Positions 1 to 10,270 of a stretch of 64,000 bases of DNA are shown here, piece by piece. The position numbers and the translations under genes are program-made. Position 1 is the stretch's first letter. Each line of letters opens with the position of its first letter. The DNA comes from Dendrobium chrysotoxum. Lineage: Eukaryota > Streptophyta > Magnoliopsida > Asparagales > Orchidaceae. The DNA lies in the NCBI GenBank assembly GCA_019925795.1, contig CM034313.1:27705710-27769709 (forward strand), written 5' to 3'. The notes beneath the pieces were generated by a model. It saw only the letters and a program-made list of their open reading frames with translations, searched no databases and was not told the origin of the DNA.

Positions 1-147
1 TTCGTAGAAGGATTTTTCCTTCAGTTAGTTTTAAGACCCTTAAGTACTTAGGACAAGAAAAATCATCCAAAAACTAAAAATTTCAAGTTTCACACGTGCC
101 GATCATCCCTTACGATCTCACATCGTACTGTATAAATAGTTCAAATC
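1..147. other. Unassigned AT-rich flank
   Basis: No coding potential is recognised. Near its right end is a degenerate TCGTACTGTA immediately followed by TATAAATAG (about 124-140), which introduces the GTAC-rich repeats that follow. Confidence 0.3.
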
Positions 148-470
148 ACTGAACGATTCGACTTGTACTATCCCATACAAACCCAATTCAGAGCCATTTG
201 TACTTCAAAATATCACGTACGAATTGTATTTCGTATTGTGCAAATAGTTCAAAAATTGAACGATTCATCCCGTACGACCCAATACGAACCTAACTCAGAG
301 TCGTTCGTACCTCAAAATCTCCTGTACGAACTCTATTTCGTACTATATGAATAGTTTAAAAATTGAATGATTCATCCCGTACGATCCAGTACGAACCTAA
401 CTCAGAGCCATTCATACCTCAAAATCTCCTGTATGAACTCTATTTCATACTGTATGAAACTGAACTTAAA
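148..470. repeat. Tandem repeat of about 107 bp with GTAC half-sites
   Basis: Three successive units are seen: the phrase TGAACGATTC recurs near 150 and 256, and as TGAATGATTC near 363. Each unit also holds ATCCCGTACGA-type, CCTGTACGAACTC-type and TTCGTACT-type pieces, the same GTAC half-sites that form the palindromes in the Sirevirus LTR at 18.3 kb. Short ORFs across it are by-products of the repeat. By inference it is a piece of a related Sirevirus promoter or LTR; this is not proven because no LTR end or primer site is present. Confidence 0.6.
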
Positions 471-599
471 AAAATTTTAAGACAGATAAGTTTGTTGTGG
501 ACGATATATAATACAGATCCTCCCGTACGATCTAATATCATATTATACGATCAGTTTAAAACCCCATTATGTGTGTGCATAGTTATCTAACTTACAATC

Positions 600-1369
600 A
601 CACTCTCTTAGACTTAAGAAAATAAAAGAAAATAAAAAAATATAAACTTCACTTTCAGTAAACATTAATAAATGAACTTGAAGTCTTCAGCAATCTGGAG
701 TGTAAATTTCCTGAAAAACATATTAGTACACACAACAAAAGAAATTCCAATATTTATTTGGAGAAGAATAAAACAAACAATAAGATTTTGTAATCATCAA
801 AAATAACTTGTATCAGAATTCACTTGAACGAACAGATTTACATAAATCATAATACATACTACCTTCAGATGTTACTCGCCCCCTCTCACCTCAATGGGGC
901 GACCACATATCGACTCTTTTTTCTAGTTCATATGAATCTCTAGACTACCTTCAAATTTTACTCGTATCCTTTCAATTTATTGAGGTAACCTCAGTCTGAC
1001 TTCCTATTGATGTTGACCTAATCTACGAGATCATCCAACGGGTCTCTTCTTTCATAATAATCAGTAATAATGGCCAAGCTATATTAAGGATTTATGGAAT
1101 AGTTATAATATCTAATACACATTCATTATATCTCACCAAACCCTACAAATAGTAAGGGAGAAAGATGAGAAAGGGGGAGCAAAAGGTAAAAGGAAGAGGA
1201 ATAAAAACTAGATAATAATAGAGCAATAAAAGAAGGAGAGATGCATGATAAAGAGAGAGAGAGTTATGGTGCATTTTTTTCCTTTCTTAGCTTAAGCTCT
1301 ACAGCATAGAGCCCTCATTTCCATTATTCTTATATGTCTTACCTGGATAATAAAGCTTTTATCTAGATG

Positions 1370-1372
<3 letters not shown>
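600..1372. other. Non-coding, no recognised feature
   Basis: AT-rich sequence with a purine-rich stretch (about 1150-1260). I recognise no gene or element end here. Confidence 0.3.

Positions 1373-1373
<1 letters not shown>

Positions 1374-1418
<45 letters not shown>
1374..1418. repeat. (TC)n microsatellite
   Basis: Uninterrupted TC dinucleotides of about 45 bp. The minus-strand reading frame through it (a run of Arg-Glu) is only a translation of the microsatellite. Confidence 0.95.
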
Positions 1419-1425
<7 letters not shown>

Positions 1426-1617
1426 TATATTCTAATTTCATTTTCTTCACCCAAGGGGTTCTCAGTCTACAAGTCCCCATAAGTATGGCTGGTGTCGTCC
1501 ACTAGATAGAATGAGATTCAACAGTAAAGATTAATATAGTTAAATGAGTTAGTAGAATTTTGAAATGATGTTTATAAAAATACTAAATTTAATAAGTTAT
1601 AAATTAAAAAATTACTT

Positions 1618-1836
1618 GACTATAAGCATATTAGAAAAGAATTTGATCCAAGATAAGAAGTGTTGTTGAATAATTCAAGATTAATTTTTTTTCCTTATAA
1701 GCTTAAGCCCAAGTGGTTAGGAACATTCGTTGTTACTAAGGTGTATTCATATGAAGCTATAAATATTAAAGACATTAACACTTCCCGAATTTCTAAAGTT
1801 AACTGTTAAAAATTAAAATCATACCTAAGAGAGAAA
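1618..1836 (+). pseudogene. pol: Athila-type integrase C-terminus (remnant)
   Basis: One frame reads as the end of a plant Ty3/gypsy integrase: a KEFDPR segment, then LLNNSRL, then YKLKPKWLGTFVV, INIKD and a final KLKSYLRE. This is the C-terminal chromatin-contact part of the Athila polyprotein, known for a [K]LKSxWxGPF core. In-frame TAA codons at 1654 and 1807 break it. The catalytic core and everything upstream are absent. It is followed after about 60 bp by the conserved spacer of this family. Confidence 0.75.
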
Positions 1837-1892
1837 ATAGACCATCTTAGGAGTTCTATATAGGTAGCTTATCCTGGATAGGAGTTTGGCAT

Positions 1893-1940
1893 AGTCTAAC
1901 TAAAGACTATACATTATCACTAAGTGGGAAGCAACCTAAT
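1893..1940 (+). other. Conserved Athila spacer between pol and third ORF
   Basis: The phrases GTCTAACTAAAGACTATA and AAGTGGGAAGCAACC recur, with changes, in the second Athila element at 51156-51275 as GTCTAACTGAAGACTATAAAC and GAGGCAACC. The sequence lies directly after integrase in the first copy and directly after the gag deletion point in the second. Its role is unknown to me; the recurrence is visible in the window. Confidence 0.65.
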
Positions 1941-2091
1941 TAATTATCCTTATTTTCTTTTAAGATAGATTGTGTGTATGTTTGTGATTAGAAGTCCATT
2001 TGAATAGGTATGATTTGTGTCCTATAGATGGTGTGATGTGTATGTATATGCTGGACGTTATCTTGTGTAGAAATTATTTGGAAATTTAGTC

Positions 2092-2543
2092 TGGTGCCAC
2101 AGTCTTGTGTTTAGAAGTGCTGCCGTGCTATTATATTTACAAAAGAAATATATATTAAGGTGTGTTGCAACACCAAAAGAATGCAGCACCACAGTTTAAA
2201 ATCATTGTATGATTTCCATATCATCAGCCATATAGTGACTCAGTATTAAGCTTATCAATTTTTTGAAATCATGAAGCACCACATCTTTATTGGTGATGTG
2301 TCCAATTAAACCAATATAGGGAAGTTAAAGTTCCACGGTGATAGCCACTTCAAGAACTACAGTGCTACCATGTATCGAGCTCCTTAGTATTTTAATCATA
2401 AAGTCTATGATCACAATTCCAAAGATAGCACTACAATGCTGCCATACTTCTATGTTGTAGCGCTCAAACAATTTTTGACTAGTTTGACTCAACATTGTAA
2501 TGCTACAAAGGCTAGCATTTTAGTAACAATCAATTTATAAATA
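2092..2543 (+). promoter_or_regulatory. GCAC/GTGC motif cluster with TATA box
   Basis: About ten degenerate copies of motifs such as GCACCACAG, GCACTACAATGCTGCCA and ACAGTGCTACCATG lie between 2092 and 2515, followed by TATAAATA at 2536-2543, about 97 bp before an ATG at 2633. The same motif class occurs in the Athila LTR promoter regions of this window. Interpreted as an internal promoter for the third Athila ORF. Confidence 0.45.
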
Positions 2544-2632
2544 TGAATTAGGCTAATCAATTCATTTCACTTACTATTCATAACCTCTGGTGTGTGAATC
2601 CTAAGCTTGTACTCCCATCCTAATTACTTAAA

Positions 2633-3380
2633 ATGGCCCCCAAGTCTTTATTGGTAAAAAATATTTTGGATCAACATCTTATGTTGCTTAGAAGTTTATA
2701 AGTGCAACCAAAATGGAATGTTATGATAATCCCATCAACTAGACTATTATCCCATAGCATATTTTTATTAATCCTAGGTGGATGGTAGAACCCTTAACAA
2801 TAAAAAAAATTGGGGCTTTCTGGCATGTCAACCTAGACCCCTTTTAGTGTTTATTGGTTGAGAATAATTCACTAATAAGAAGGAGCCCCATGATGAGTCT
2901 ATTTTTATTAGAGGGGAGCGGGTCTCGTTCACCCCAATAGCTATAAACCACATCAATTTGATAGGGATGAGTATTTGAGATTTTTTACCACTATCATTCA
3001 CTCTGATTAGTTTTTAGGTTTTAAACCTATAGGGACTTAAATGCCTAGTGGAAGAGGAGAGGGGACAAAATAATAAACTTTCTCCCATCTACCTTACCCA
3101 AGATTCAAAAGCTTGGTATTATTTTAAATCCTTGAATCTTATATCTAGAAAAATATTATATTAGTGAACTGACAAGATCTTAAACTACTATATCCAAAAG
3201 GATTTTGTAATATGCTTAGAGGTCAAGTTAAGTGGTTTAGGACATCCCTGACTTATTTATGGCACTACCAAATTTCCACTATGATGCGATGGAATATGGT
3301 TAGAAATTGTTGAATCGGTGAACATATGAGATGAATGATGAACCAACATGTTGATTAGTTGAAAAAACATCAAGAAGAGT
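2633..3380 (+). pseudogene. Athila third (env-like) ORF, decayed
   Basis: The ATG at 2633 begins a frame MAPKSLLVKNILDQH that stops after about 27 codons; coding-like fragments then continue in shifting frames to about 3380. Its position, after integrase and a spacer with a TATA box, is that of the env-like or ORF1-type reading frame of Athila elements. I assign it by position and weak resemblance, not by a diagnostic motif. It could instead be another accessory ORF of the same element. Confidence 0.4.

Positions 3381-3382
<2 letters not shown>

Positions 3383-3475
<93 letters not shown>
3383..3475. repeat. (GT)n microsatellite
   Basis: Pure GT dinucleotides, about 46 units. It interrupts the decayed Athila third ORF region. 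Confidence 0.97.
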
Positions 3476-3478
<3 letters not shown>

Positions 3479-4681
3479 CTACTTCTAGAGGGTGTTAGCC
3501 ATAAGTTTATGTTCTGTTAGTCCAATATGAGTTTGGAGAAAGAAGGAAGGAGTTCGAGGAGTCTGTAATTATATTATTTATGATTACTAGGTGATTTTTA
3601 TCCTTACTTTTCATTTCACTTTAATTTTATATATTGTAACGAAGCTTATTTTATTTAACTTTAATTTCGTGTCCAGCTAGAAACTTTTCTCTTAGCTTAT
3701 AATATTTCAAAAACCATGTTTTTCATTAGATTAGATTAATAATTTCATAAATTACTCAATGTTATTTTTAAATCTTCCAAGCTTAATTTAGTTTGTGTAG
3801 ATGCCTTGCTTGAACTTAAAATATAGTGTAATTTATAATCTTGATGGACCTTATATGGACATATGATGGTTAGGATTATGAGATCTTAAGGAGATATTAA
3901 AATAGTAGTGGTGAGAAATCTTAGCTAAAACTCCAAAGAATTTGGCAAAGAGGAGTAATTATGCTCTAATTCACAATAACATTTGGAAATATCTAACTAT
4001 TACAAACATATATTTTTAAATATCAAAGATTTAGAGTATTTTAAATATAGAATTTTTTCTTGAATCTTTAGATTTTAACTTTCAATTGTACACCCTTTTT
4101 ATATGATTAATAAGATAAATTAAGTAGTTCATATCGGCAATTCTAGAATGACTTCAGTGTAATTTCAATCCTCGTGGAATAATACTTTTCTCATCACTTT
4201 ACTAGTTGAAATGACATGTATACTTTTGTAGAACATGATTTACACAACATGGTAAATTTTAATTAACATAATAGCAATGTGCCTATCAATAATGTTATTT
4301 ACTTATTTAATAAAATTATTTTTCTTGTCCTTAATCTTCTTATTTGTGCAAATCATTTTGATTAAAGTATTTGCCTCATTTTTGTCATACTTTTAAATCT
4401 CAAAAGATGACATTAAGTATACAGTATTTTAATGCTTCAAAGTAAATTAAATTGGAAAATAATAAATTAATTAACTTATAATCACAAATAATTTTATAGG
4501 AGTTAAGAAATCTAAATAAAGAAAAGTTTTAATTTATCAAGCATGTAATTGAGATCTTATAGAATTAATTAATCAGTATTGTGGAAAGTTTAAGACTTAC
4601 TTCATTCTTATCGAGTAATATAAGTTGGTAATAAAGGAAATATGTTAATATTCTACACTTAACGTCCAACTAATTTTGACT
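3476..4681 (+). mobile_element. Athila 3' region / LTR remnant
   Basis: Non-coding. Sequence around 3840-3985 (GGAGTAATTATGCTCTAATTC and what precedes it) resembles the LTR tails at 8130-8350 and 52830-53040, so this is probably an old plus-strand Athila LTR piece. Boundaries are not visible. Confidence 0.4.
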
Positions 4682-4699
4682 AAGTGATTAGAAGGACTA
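4682..4699. repeat. LINE target-site duplication, left copy
   Basis: AAGTGATTAGAAGGACTA, repeated exactly at 5764-5781. It frames a 1064-bp insertion ending in an A run. Confidence 0.9.
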
Positions 4700-4843
4700 T
4701 TCAAAGCTATATAGAGGATTATTGTTGGAAATGGTTGAAGAAATTAAAACTTAAAGCTCATTTTGAACTATTCTGGTGATTGTTAAGCAACGAGGCGCTT
4801 CCAACAAATGATTATCTAATACATAGATGATTGCATAATACTA

Positions 4844-5056
4844 ATGTGTTCTATAGGTTGTCAAGCTATTGAGAATATTGAACATATTTTAGTTGAGTGT
4901 ATTAAACTACATAAAGTGATTGCTAAGTTAAATAATTGGGGATATCAAGTTCCAGTTTTTTGTTCCTTGGCTTATTGTTGCTCTGAATTGGAAAGATTAT
5001 CATTGAATAATTCAAATATTGCTAAGCTTTATTATACAACTGTCTTTCTTTCCTAG
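4844..5056 (+). pseudogene. LINE ORF2 zinc-binding segment (zf-RVT remnant)
   Basis: 70 codons open, with the C-x3-C...H-x4-C pattern of the zinc-binding region that follows reverse transcriptase in plant L1 ORF2 proteins. The ATG is internal to the former ORF2 and is not a real start. It continues into the RNase H part after a TAG. Not expected to make a functional protein. Confidence 0.65.
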
Positions 5057-5204
5057 AGAAATAGAAATACTATTAAGCTTGGAGGTTCACCTATTAGTTT
5101 AGTGTTATTAGCTATGAATGTGGTTAGCCATGCAATCCCTCCACATTTTAATTCCATATTGGGAAACTGGAATTTTAATTAGCTGCCACAACTGGGTAAA
5201 TTTT

Positions 5205-5560
5205 TTTTGCACCCTCCAGCTCCACTCAAGTAGATTAAAATTAACATTGATGCTTGAGTTTTAAAATCTAATGAAGTTGGAATAGGAGGTATTTTTAGAT
5301 ACCATCATGGGAGATTTATGCTTGCGTTTTGAATCAAATATATGCATTAGGATATATCTCGGATAGAATTAGTTGATGTTACTTCGTTGACAAAGATATT
5401 TTAAGATTGGCTGCTGCATAGTAAAGGTATTATAATAGAGGGGGATAATATGAACATTATTCAGTTGCTACATAATACATTTAAGACTTCTAAATGCTGT
5501 CCAGAAAATCCATTATTGAAGGAGGTGATTTTACTTTAATCATGTAATTTTTTAATTTAA
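5205..5560 (+). pseudogene. LINE ORF2 RNase H domain remnant
   Basis: The fragments INIDA, GIGGIFRYHHG, IELVDVT and GIIIEGDNM follow the order of the plant LINE-encoded RNase H (catalytic Asp in the first, Glu in the third, Asp in the fourth). Several in-frame stops break it (for example where the copy at 8817-9240 reads Trp or Gly). RNase H would remove the RNA of the RNA:DNA hybrid during retroposition. It is inactive here. Confidence 0.7.
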
Positions 5561-5763
5561 TCATAAAGATTGTAATAAGTTGGTTAATTTTTGTGCTAAC
5601 TTAGCTATTGTTAGTGATTTTTATTCAGATAATATTAGTGATGGTAATATTCCTCCTCCTTTTATTTCATTGTTAAAGGAGGAATGTGATAATTGTTCTA
5701 ACACTTAGTAGTTCGTAATAGTTATTTTTATTTTAACGCAATTTGATGTTCTGAGGCAAAAAA

Positions 5764-5781
5764 AAGTGATTAGAAGGACTA
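5764..5781. repeat. LINE target-site duplication, right copy
   Basis: Exact 18-bp match to 4682-4699, immediately after the A tail of the LINE. Confidence 0.9.
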
Positions 5782-5829
5782 ATGGGTATACAACATCATT
5801 AAGATGTACTTAGCTAACAAAATGGTTAA

Positions 5830-5911
5830 GTGAAAAGGAAAAAAAAAGGAAAGGAAGAAAAAGAAAAAAGAAAGAAAAAGAAAAGTAAAAAGAAAAAATG
5901 GTGAAAAAAGC
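5830..5911 (+). repeat. Long polypurine tract
   Basis: About 80 bp of A and G with hardly any pyrimidines. It could be a decayed polypurine tract of the Athila element or simple low-complexity DNA; the shorter AGTTTGGGGGA at 6334-6344 is a better primer candidate. Confidence 0.6.
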
Positions 5912-6333
5912 TAAAAGCTAATTATTGATAATAAAAAATTAATATCGTTGTGTTTCATGAATCATTTTGGGCTGACTTTAGAAGTTTATACTTAAAGTTA
6001 GTACATGGGAATATGTTAAGTTGAGAAAAACAAAGTTATATCTAATAAGAAAAAATAAGTCAAAAATATTTAATGTCTTGAAGAAATTAAGACCTAGTGA
6101 AATCAGTTAAAAACCACACTTACTCATAGGAATTTAATTTAGAAGGAATATTCACAGAGGTAAAATGTTAAGATATTATTGGTTATATCAAATTTATTAT
6201 TGAAAATTTATACACTATCTTGGTGTTACTATCATGATCTATTGAACTATATTTTTTTCAAAATTAAGAGCTAACAAAATGTGGTAAAATATTAAGTGCA
6301 CATTTGCATTATTTGAGAATAAGTAATATTTTA

Positions 6334-6344
6334 AGTTTGGGGGA
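6334..6344 (+). promoter_or_regulatory. Candidate Athila polypurine tract
   Basis: AGTTTGGGGGA, a form common just upstream of 3' LTRs in plant gypsy elements; LTR-like promoter sequence begins about 100 bp later. No clear TG terminus is visible immediately after it. Confidence 0.35.
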
Positions 6345-8390
6345 TTTATTTGGTTAGAAAACATAGTATTTAAACTTTAAAATCTAGTGCAAAGAACTAT
6401 TTAAGTTGTTATTTTATGTCAAACTTTCTCAAGGAGGAGGCAATTTCGAAGAAATTTTAGACCAATACCATGGTGCCACTTGTCCCAACATCGTAGTGCT
6501 ATAGGTTTAAGATTGATGTCAAAATAAAGAACTTAGTGCCACTATGCTCATACATTCAACATTTTAGTGCTCTAAAGAGGAGAAAATGAAGTTTTAAGAT
6601 AGATATCTTTGCATCGCAATGCTAAATAGCCTAGCGCAACAACACTTGGGCCAGCACTATAGCTTAAAATTATCTCAACATCACAATTGTGTGTCGGTTA
6701 TTAGTTATTATCCAAAGAGAAGTGAGAATTCATTAACAATGTTGTAGAACTACCAATGCAATGCCACAGGACTAAAAGACTAACTAATCAGTTTCCCAAG
6801 TGTTTTATAAGTAGTATAAATTGGTGATTTCATTTGAAGAGAGGGAACATTTAGAGAGGGGTTTCTACGGTAGAAGCCTTTAAGGGGTTGGGATTAAAAA
6901 AATTGTTCCTTACTTTCATCTCTACATGTTTTTATAGTTAGTAGGTGTTGTTTTTGTGTGTAATTGTTAGAAGAATCATGGACAACTCATGGAAGAGAGC
7001 AAGTTTTTACTTCAAGGGATACACTTGGTTTGAATATTTTAATTAGTGAAATTCCTACTCAAAGTTTCAATAGATTTTCTTTATTTTGTTCTTTTAATAA
7101 TTTAATGTCGTTGCTGGTTTAAATTTTTTAAGATTTCTGATGTTATAATGGAATTATGTGCAATGTAGAGTAGGTCTTTCATGTTTTCATGTTCTTTATT
7201 GAGTTATGTTTTGTTATTTATTGAGTTTAAAAAATGAAATGTTTAATGTTGTGAATTTTCTTATGATCAACTACTCAAGTTATTATTTTTTGCATAAAGT
7301 TCATAAGGACGAGGCAATTTAGAATCAAGTAGGTGTAGCACTATTGCACCACATGGCCAAGCACCCTAGTGCTTGAGGGTGAATTCTAATCCCAAAATAG
7401 AGTGATATGCATGCTAAGATAACATAAATATAACCTCACTATGCTTAATTAATCACCACAATGCTAGCACTTTAGGCATTGTAATGGTTTAATGAAGCAA
7501 AATTAAGTGTTCAAAACTGAGAAGAAAGTATCACAACACCAAATCATTTGAGCTTTGCAGCATCAAATAGCCCAACATGAGTGCTCCTGAGCTAAATTGA
7601 CTAAGTGTTGCAATGCTCTGGGATTGAGCGGTTAAGTAATAAAATGACATTTTTACTCACTTAGAGTGCTATAGCTTTACATTTCCAGCATTGCAACACT
7701 ATTGGCTCACCAGACTAGTTGGAAGTTATTTCTAAAGAATTATAAATATATAGTTCATTGGAGAGAAGGGACTTTTCTCATTAATCTGTCATTTTTCTTA
7801 TAGTTTCTAGTATTAGTGTGAGAGCAAGTGTGAGTGGGGAGAGCAAGTGGACTTAAGAAAAGTTCTTATGTTGCTCTGATAATCCTAGTTCTATCTATCC
7901 ATCTCACTAACTCTTATATTTTTAAATTTTTTATTATAATTCTAATTATATTTTCTTGTTTGTTCATTATGAAACTTAATGGTTAGTTTTCCTATATTGA
8001 GTTAATAATGTGATATGGATTTATGTGATATATGGATGAGGTCTATATTCTTAAAATGCAAATTATTATTTCATGTTTCACCATTTTTAATTTAGATTTT
8101 TTTTAGGCATAACTCAAAATTAAAACCTAATGTGATCTATTCCCTTGGCAGAGGTACAGTAGAATAATTAGGAAAACTAAAAAAAAAAATCTAAGAACAT
8201 AAACATATGATTATTAAGGTTTCAAAATCATTAAAGGGATGTTTTATTTTTAGTGAAGCAATTGATTAGTCTAGTTAATAATAAATTCATTAGGATTATA
8301 ACGAGCTCGATAGAGATGAGGAATTAATTTTGCTCTAACTTATAATCAAAATTTTATATACCAATTTATATTCTCATAATTATCATATGA
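6345..8390 (+). mobile_element. Athila-type LTR remnants (two promoter blocks)
   Basis: Two blocks each start with a GAGGCAATTT phrase (about 6436 and 7310), carry many GCAC/GTGC-type motifs (TGGTGCCACTTG, GTGCCACTATGC, GCACCACATGG, TTGCAACACTA) and reach a TATA-like sequence (TTTTATAAG near 6803; TTATAAATATATAG near 7740). The tail at 8130-8350 resembles 52830-53040. No gene is recognised. Likely two partial LTRs or an LTR plus a duplicated promoter region. Confidence 0.45.
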
Positions 8391-9533
8391 TGGGGGCTAT
8401 GGAGTAAACTTTTGAATTGTATAAAAATCTCGGGCTCTATCACCTCTAAATAATACTTAAATTTTTCTTGATGTAAAAATAACAAAACCCCACTTAATAT
8501 ACGCAAGTATATATGCCGAATCAACTAATTAAGTGATAGAGTAGAGTGTTAAACCCATGAAGAAGTATGCTTACTTGCAACAAACTACTACCATTTACTC
8601 TAATTAAAATAAATATTCTATTAAAATAAAAATAATATTTGTGGAGATTCTCTCACTGAATAAAATAGTAAAATTATTAGATATAATATTTCATAAAAGT
8701 GTTTTTTATTTCTTTCTTGAAAATGCATAAAGCAATTTTATTAAATCAACTAATTACAACTAGATTCATCCTTCAACAAGGCTAAAAAGGAAGGAGGAAT
8801 ATTATTATGACAAACGTCATCCAAAAAAAAAATCAGAACTAAGAGCTAAGTTAGCACATAAATCAGCTAACTTATTACATTCTCTATTGGAGAAAAGAAA
8901 AATAAATTGCTTAAAATTAGTGAGAAAATCTAAATCCTTTGGGTTTACAAAATCTTCAGTGAGTACCGGTTTCTTCAAAGAATTTTGAAATAAGTTTATG
9001 ACGTTAAAATTATCACCTTCAATCACAATACCCTTTACATCAAACATCCACTCTTGAACGTAATTCCTCAAAGCAAGATCTCCACTTGAGAACTATCCCA
9101 ATGAAGGTAGCTGATACCAAAAGCACCTAAGAAATGACCTTTATAATCTCTGAAAACTCCTCCTATGCCAGCTTTATTGTTTATATTTAAAGATGCATTC
9201 ATATTTACGTTGATCCAACCAGGGGGTGGAGGACGCCAAGAAGATCTCTAAAAAGTGTTTTTGATTGATGAGTGTAAATTTCATATCTTTCTTACAAGAC
9301 CCTTAATTATAGATATGATTTATAGCATATGCATTTCTAGATCTCTATCGAGCTTGTAGGGGTGAAAAGGATATCTACTGACCTCTTATAGTTATAGTAT
9401 CTACTTAAGAACTTAGAATATTTTATATCCCTTGTCTAGGCATGCAAACATCCTACCTTAATATTTCTAATTGTTCTTGCATTCCTTCATAGGCTATACA
9501 TCACACTATATTTTAACTATATATATGGCAACT
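8391..9533 (-). mobile_element. Minus-strand Athila LTR fragment, interrupted by a LINE
   Basis: 8391-8690 and 9263-9533 read, in reverse complement, like the Athila LTR that adjoins the primer site at 49705: the phrases CTTAATATA(C/T)(G/A)CAAGTATATATGCC and AAGTGATAGAGT, then the CTCGATAGAG region. The end at 8391 (TGGGGGCTATGGAGTAA) corresponds to the LTR end before the primer site at 49699, but no primer site follows it here. Confidence 0.6.
8707..9250 (-). mobile_element. Minus-strand LINE fragment (RNase H end)
   Basis: In reverse complement this reads PPPPGWINVNMNASLN, AGIGGVFRDYKGHFLGAFGI, a short broken stretch, then an 84-codon open part (8817-9071) with GIVIEGDNFN and CNKLADLCANLAL. 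That is the RNase H C-terminus of an L1-type ORF2, close kin of 5205-5560. The 3' end (left side) has AATAAAA near 8735 and a T-rich edge. A 12-bp AAAAGTGTTTTT occurs at both edges (8695-8706 and 9251-9262) and is a plausible target duplication, though low in complexity. Confidence 0.7.
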
Positions 9534-9990
9534 TGATAAGCGTAAATAATGTGCTATTTTATGTGTTATATTTAGGGAAAATGTGTTATTTTAGTTGTAT
9601 ATTATAGGAAAAATATAAAAAAAGACATAAAATTCTAAGTTTCATATAATGTTGTGGCGTTAGAATAAATAAAGCTACACTGTCATTAAAGACACTGCTG
9701 AAGCACCATAATATCAGTATTGTAGTGCCGACTTCTTTATTGAGTAGCAGTGTAGTGTTCAAATATCAACTTCATAATGTCGAGTTCTCTGTTGTCTAGT
9801 TTCTGCTGCATTACAATCTATAACGCCTTAGTGCCAAAATTTCACTCACGGCATCGTAAGGTCCAAAATTCAGTAGGGCTATAGCATAGCAGTTATAACA
9901 TTCCAAGGACACTACTGTCAATGAAGAGATGCGACTGTGCACCAAGTAACTAATCCACATCAGCAAGAATCATGGCAGCACCAGAAAAAT
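9534..9990 (+). mobile_element. Athila LTR 5' portion (truncated)
   Basis: Begins TGATAAGCGTAAATAATG, matching in reverse complement the LTR edge at 52734. It holds several GCAC/GTGC-type motifs (GTTGTGGCG, GCACCATAATATC, TGTAGTGCCG, GCAGTGTAGTG). It runs directly into the hairpin repeats of the neighbouring Tat element, so the 3' part of this LTR is lost. Confidence 0.5.
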
Positions 9991-9999
9991 AGCACAACA

Positions 10000-10270
10000 G
10001 TGCATCATACAATCTCCCAACCTCGATCCTCTATGATAGGCATATTTCTACCACATCATATCATCTTCCAACCTCAATCCTCTGTGATGGGCATATTCCT
10101 ACCTCATCACACAATCTCCCAGCCTCGATCCTCTATGATGGGCATATTCCTAGCCATCATATGATCTCTGAGCCTCGATCCTCTGTGATGGGCATATTCC
10201 TACCCCATCATATGATCATTTAGCTTTGATCCTCTGTATTGGGCATGTTTTGACCCCACTGTATGATCAT
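10000..10270 (-). repeat. Hairpin tandem repeat of the minus-strand Tat element
   Basis: About four and a half units of 55-60 bp, each with CCTCGATCCTCTRTGATGGGCATATTCCTA on this strand (10023-10052 and onward, given here in consensus). Read on the minus strand each unit has arms like GTGAT...ATCAC or ATGAT...ATCAT around TAGGAATATG, followed by AGAGGATCGAGG. The same tail follows the hairpins at 33.4-34.5 kb. The plus-strand ORF through it is a repeat artefact. Confidence 0.8.

Larger units (their letters stand above)
4700..5763 (+). mobile_element. 5'-truncated L1-type LINE insertion
   Basis: Flanked by perfect 18-bp duplications and ending in a short A run (5758-5763). It holds only the C-terminal part of ORF2. 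A zinc-binding zf-RVT segment lies at about 4844-5056 (Cys-x3-Cys then His...Cys in MCSIGCQ...EHILVEC), and an RNase H-like domain at about 5205-5560 (INIDA, GIGGIFR, IELVDVTS, IIEGDNMN). The reading frame is broken by many stops, several at places where the related minus-strand copy has Trp or Gly. Endonuclease and reverse transcriptase are missing, as expected of a 5'-truncated retroposition product. Confidence 0.88.

Noticed and set aside
1292..1480. 62-codon minus-strand ORF
   Set aside because: Mostly the (TC)n microsatellite read as Arg-Glu.
9937..10164. 75-codon plus-strand ORF
   Set aside because: Translation of the minus-strand Tat tandem repeat.
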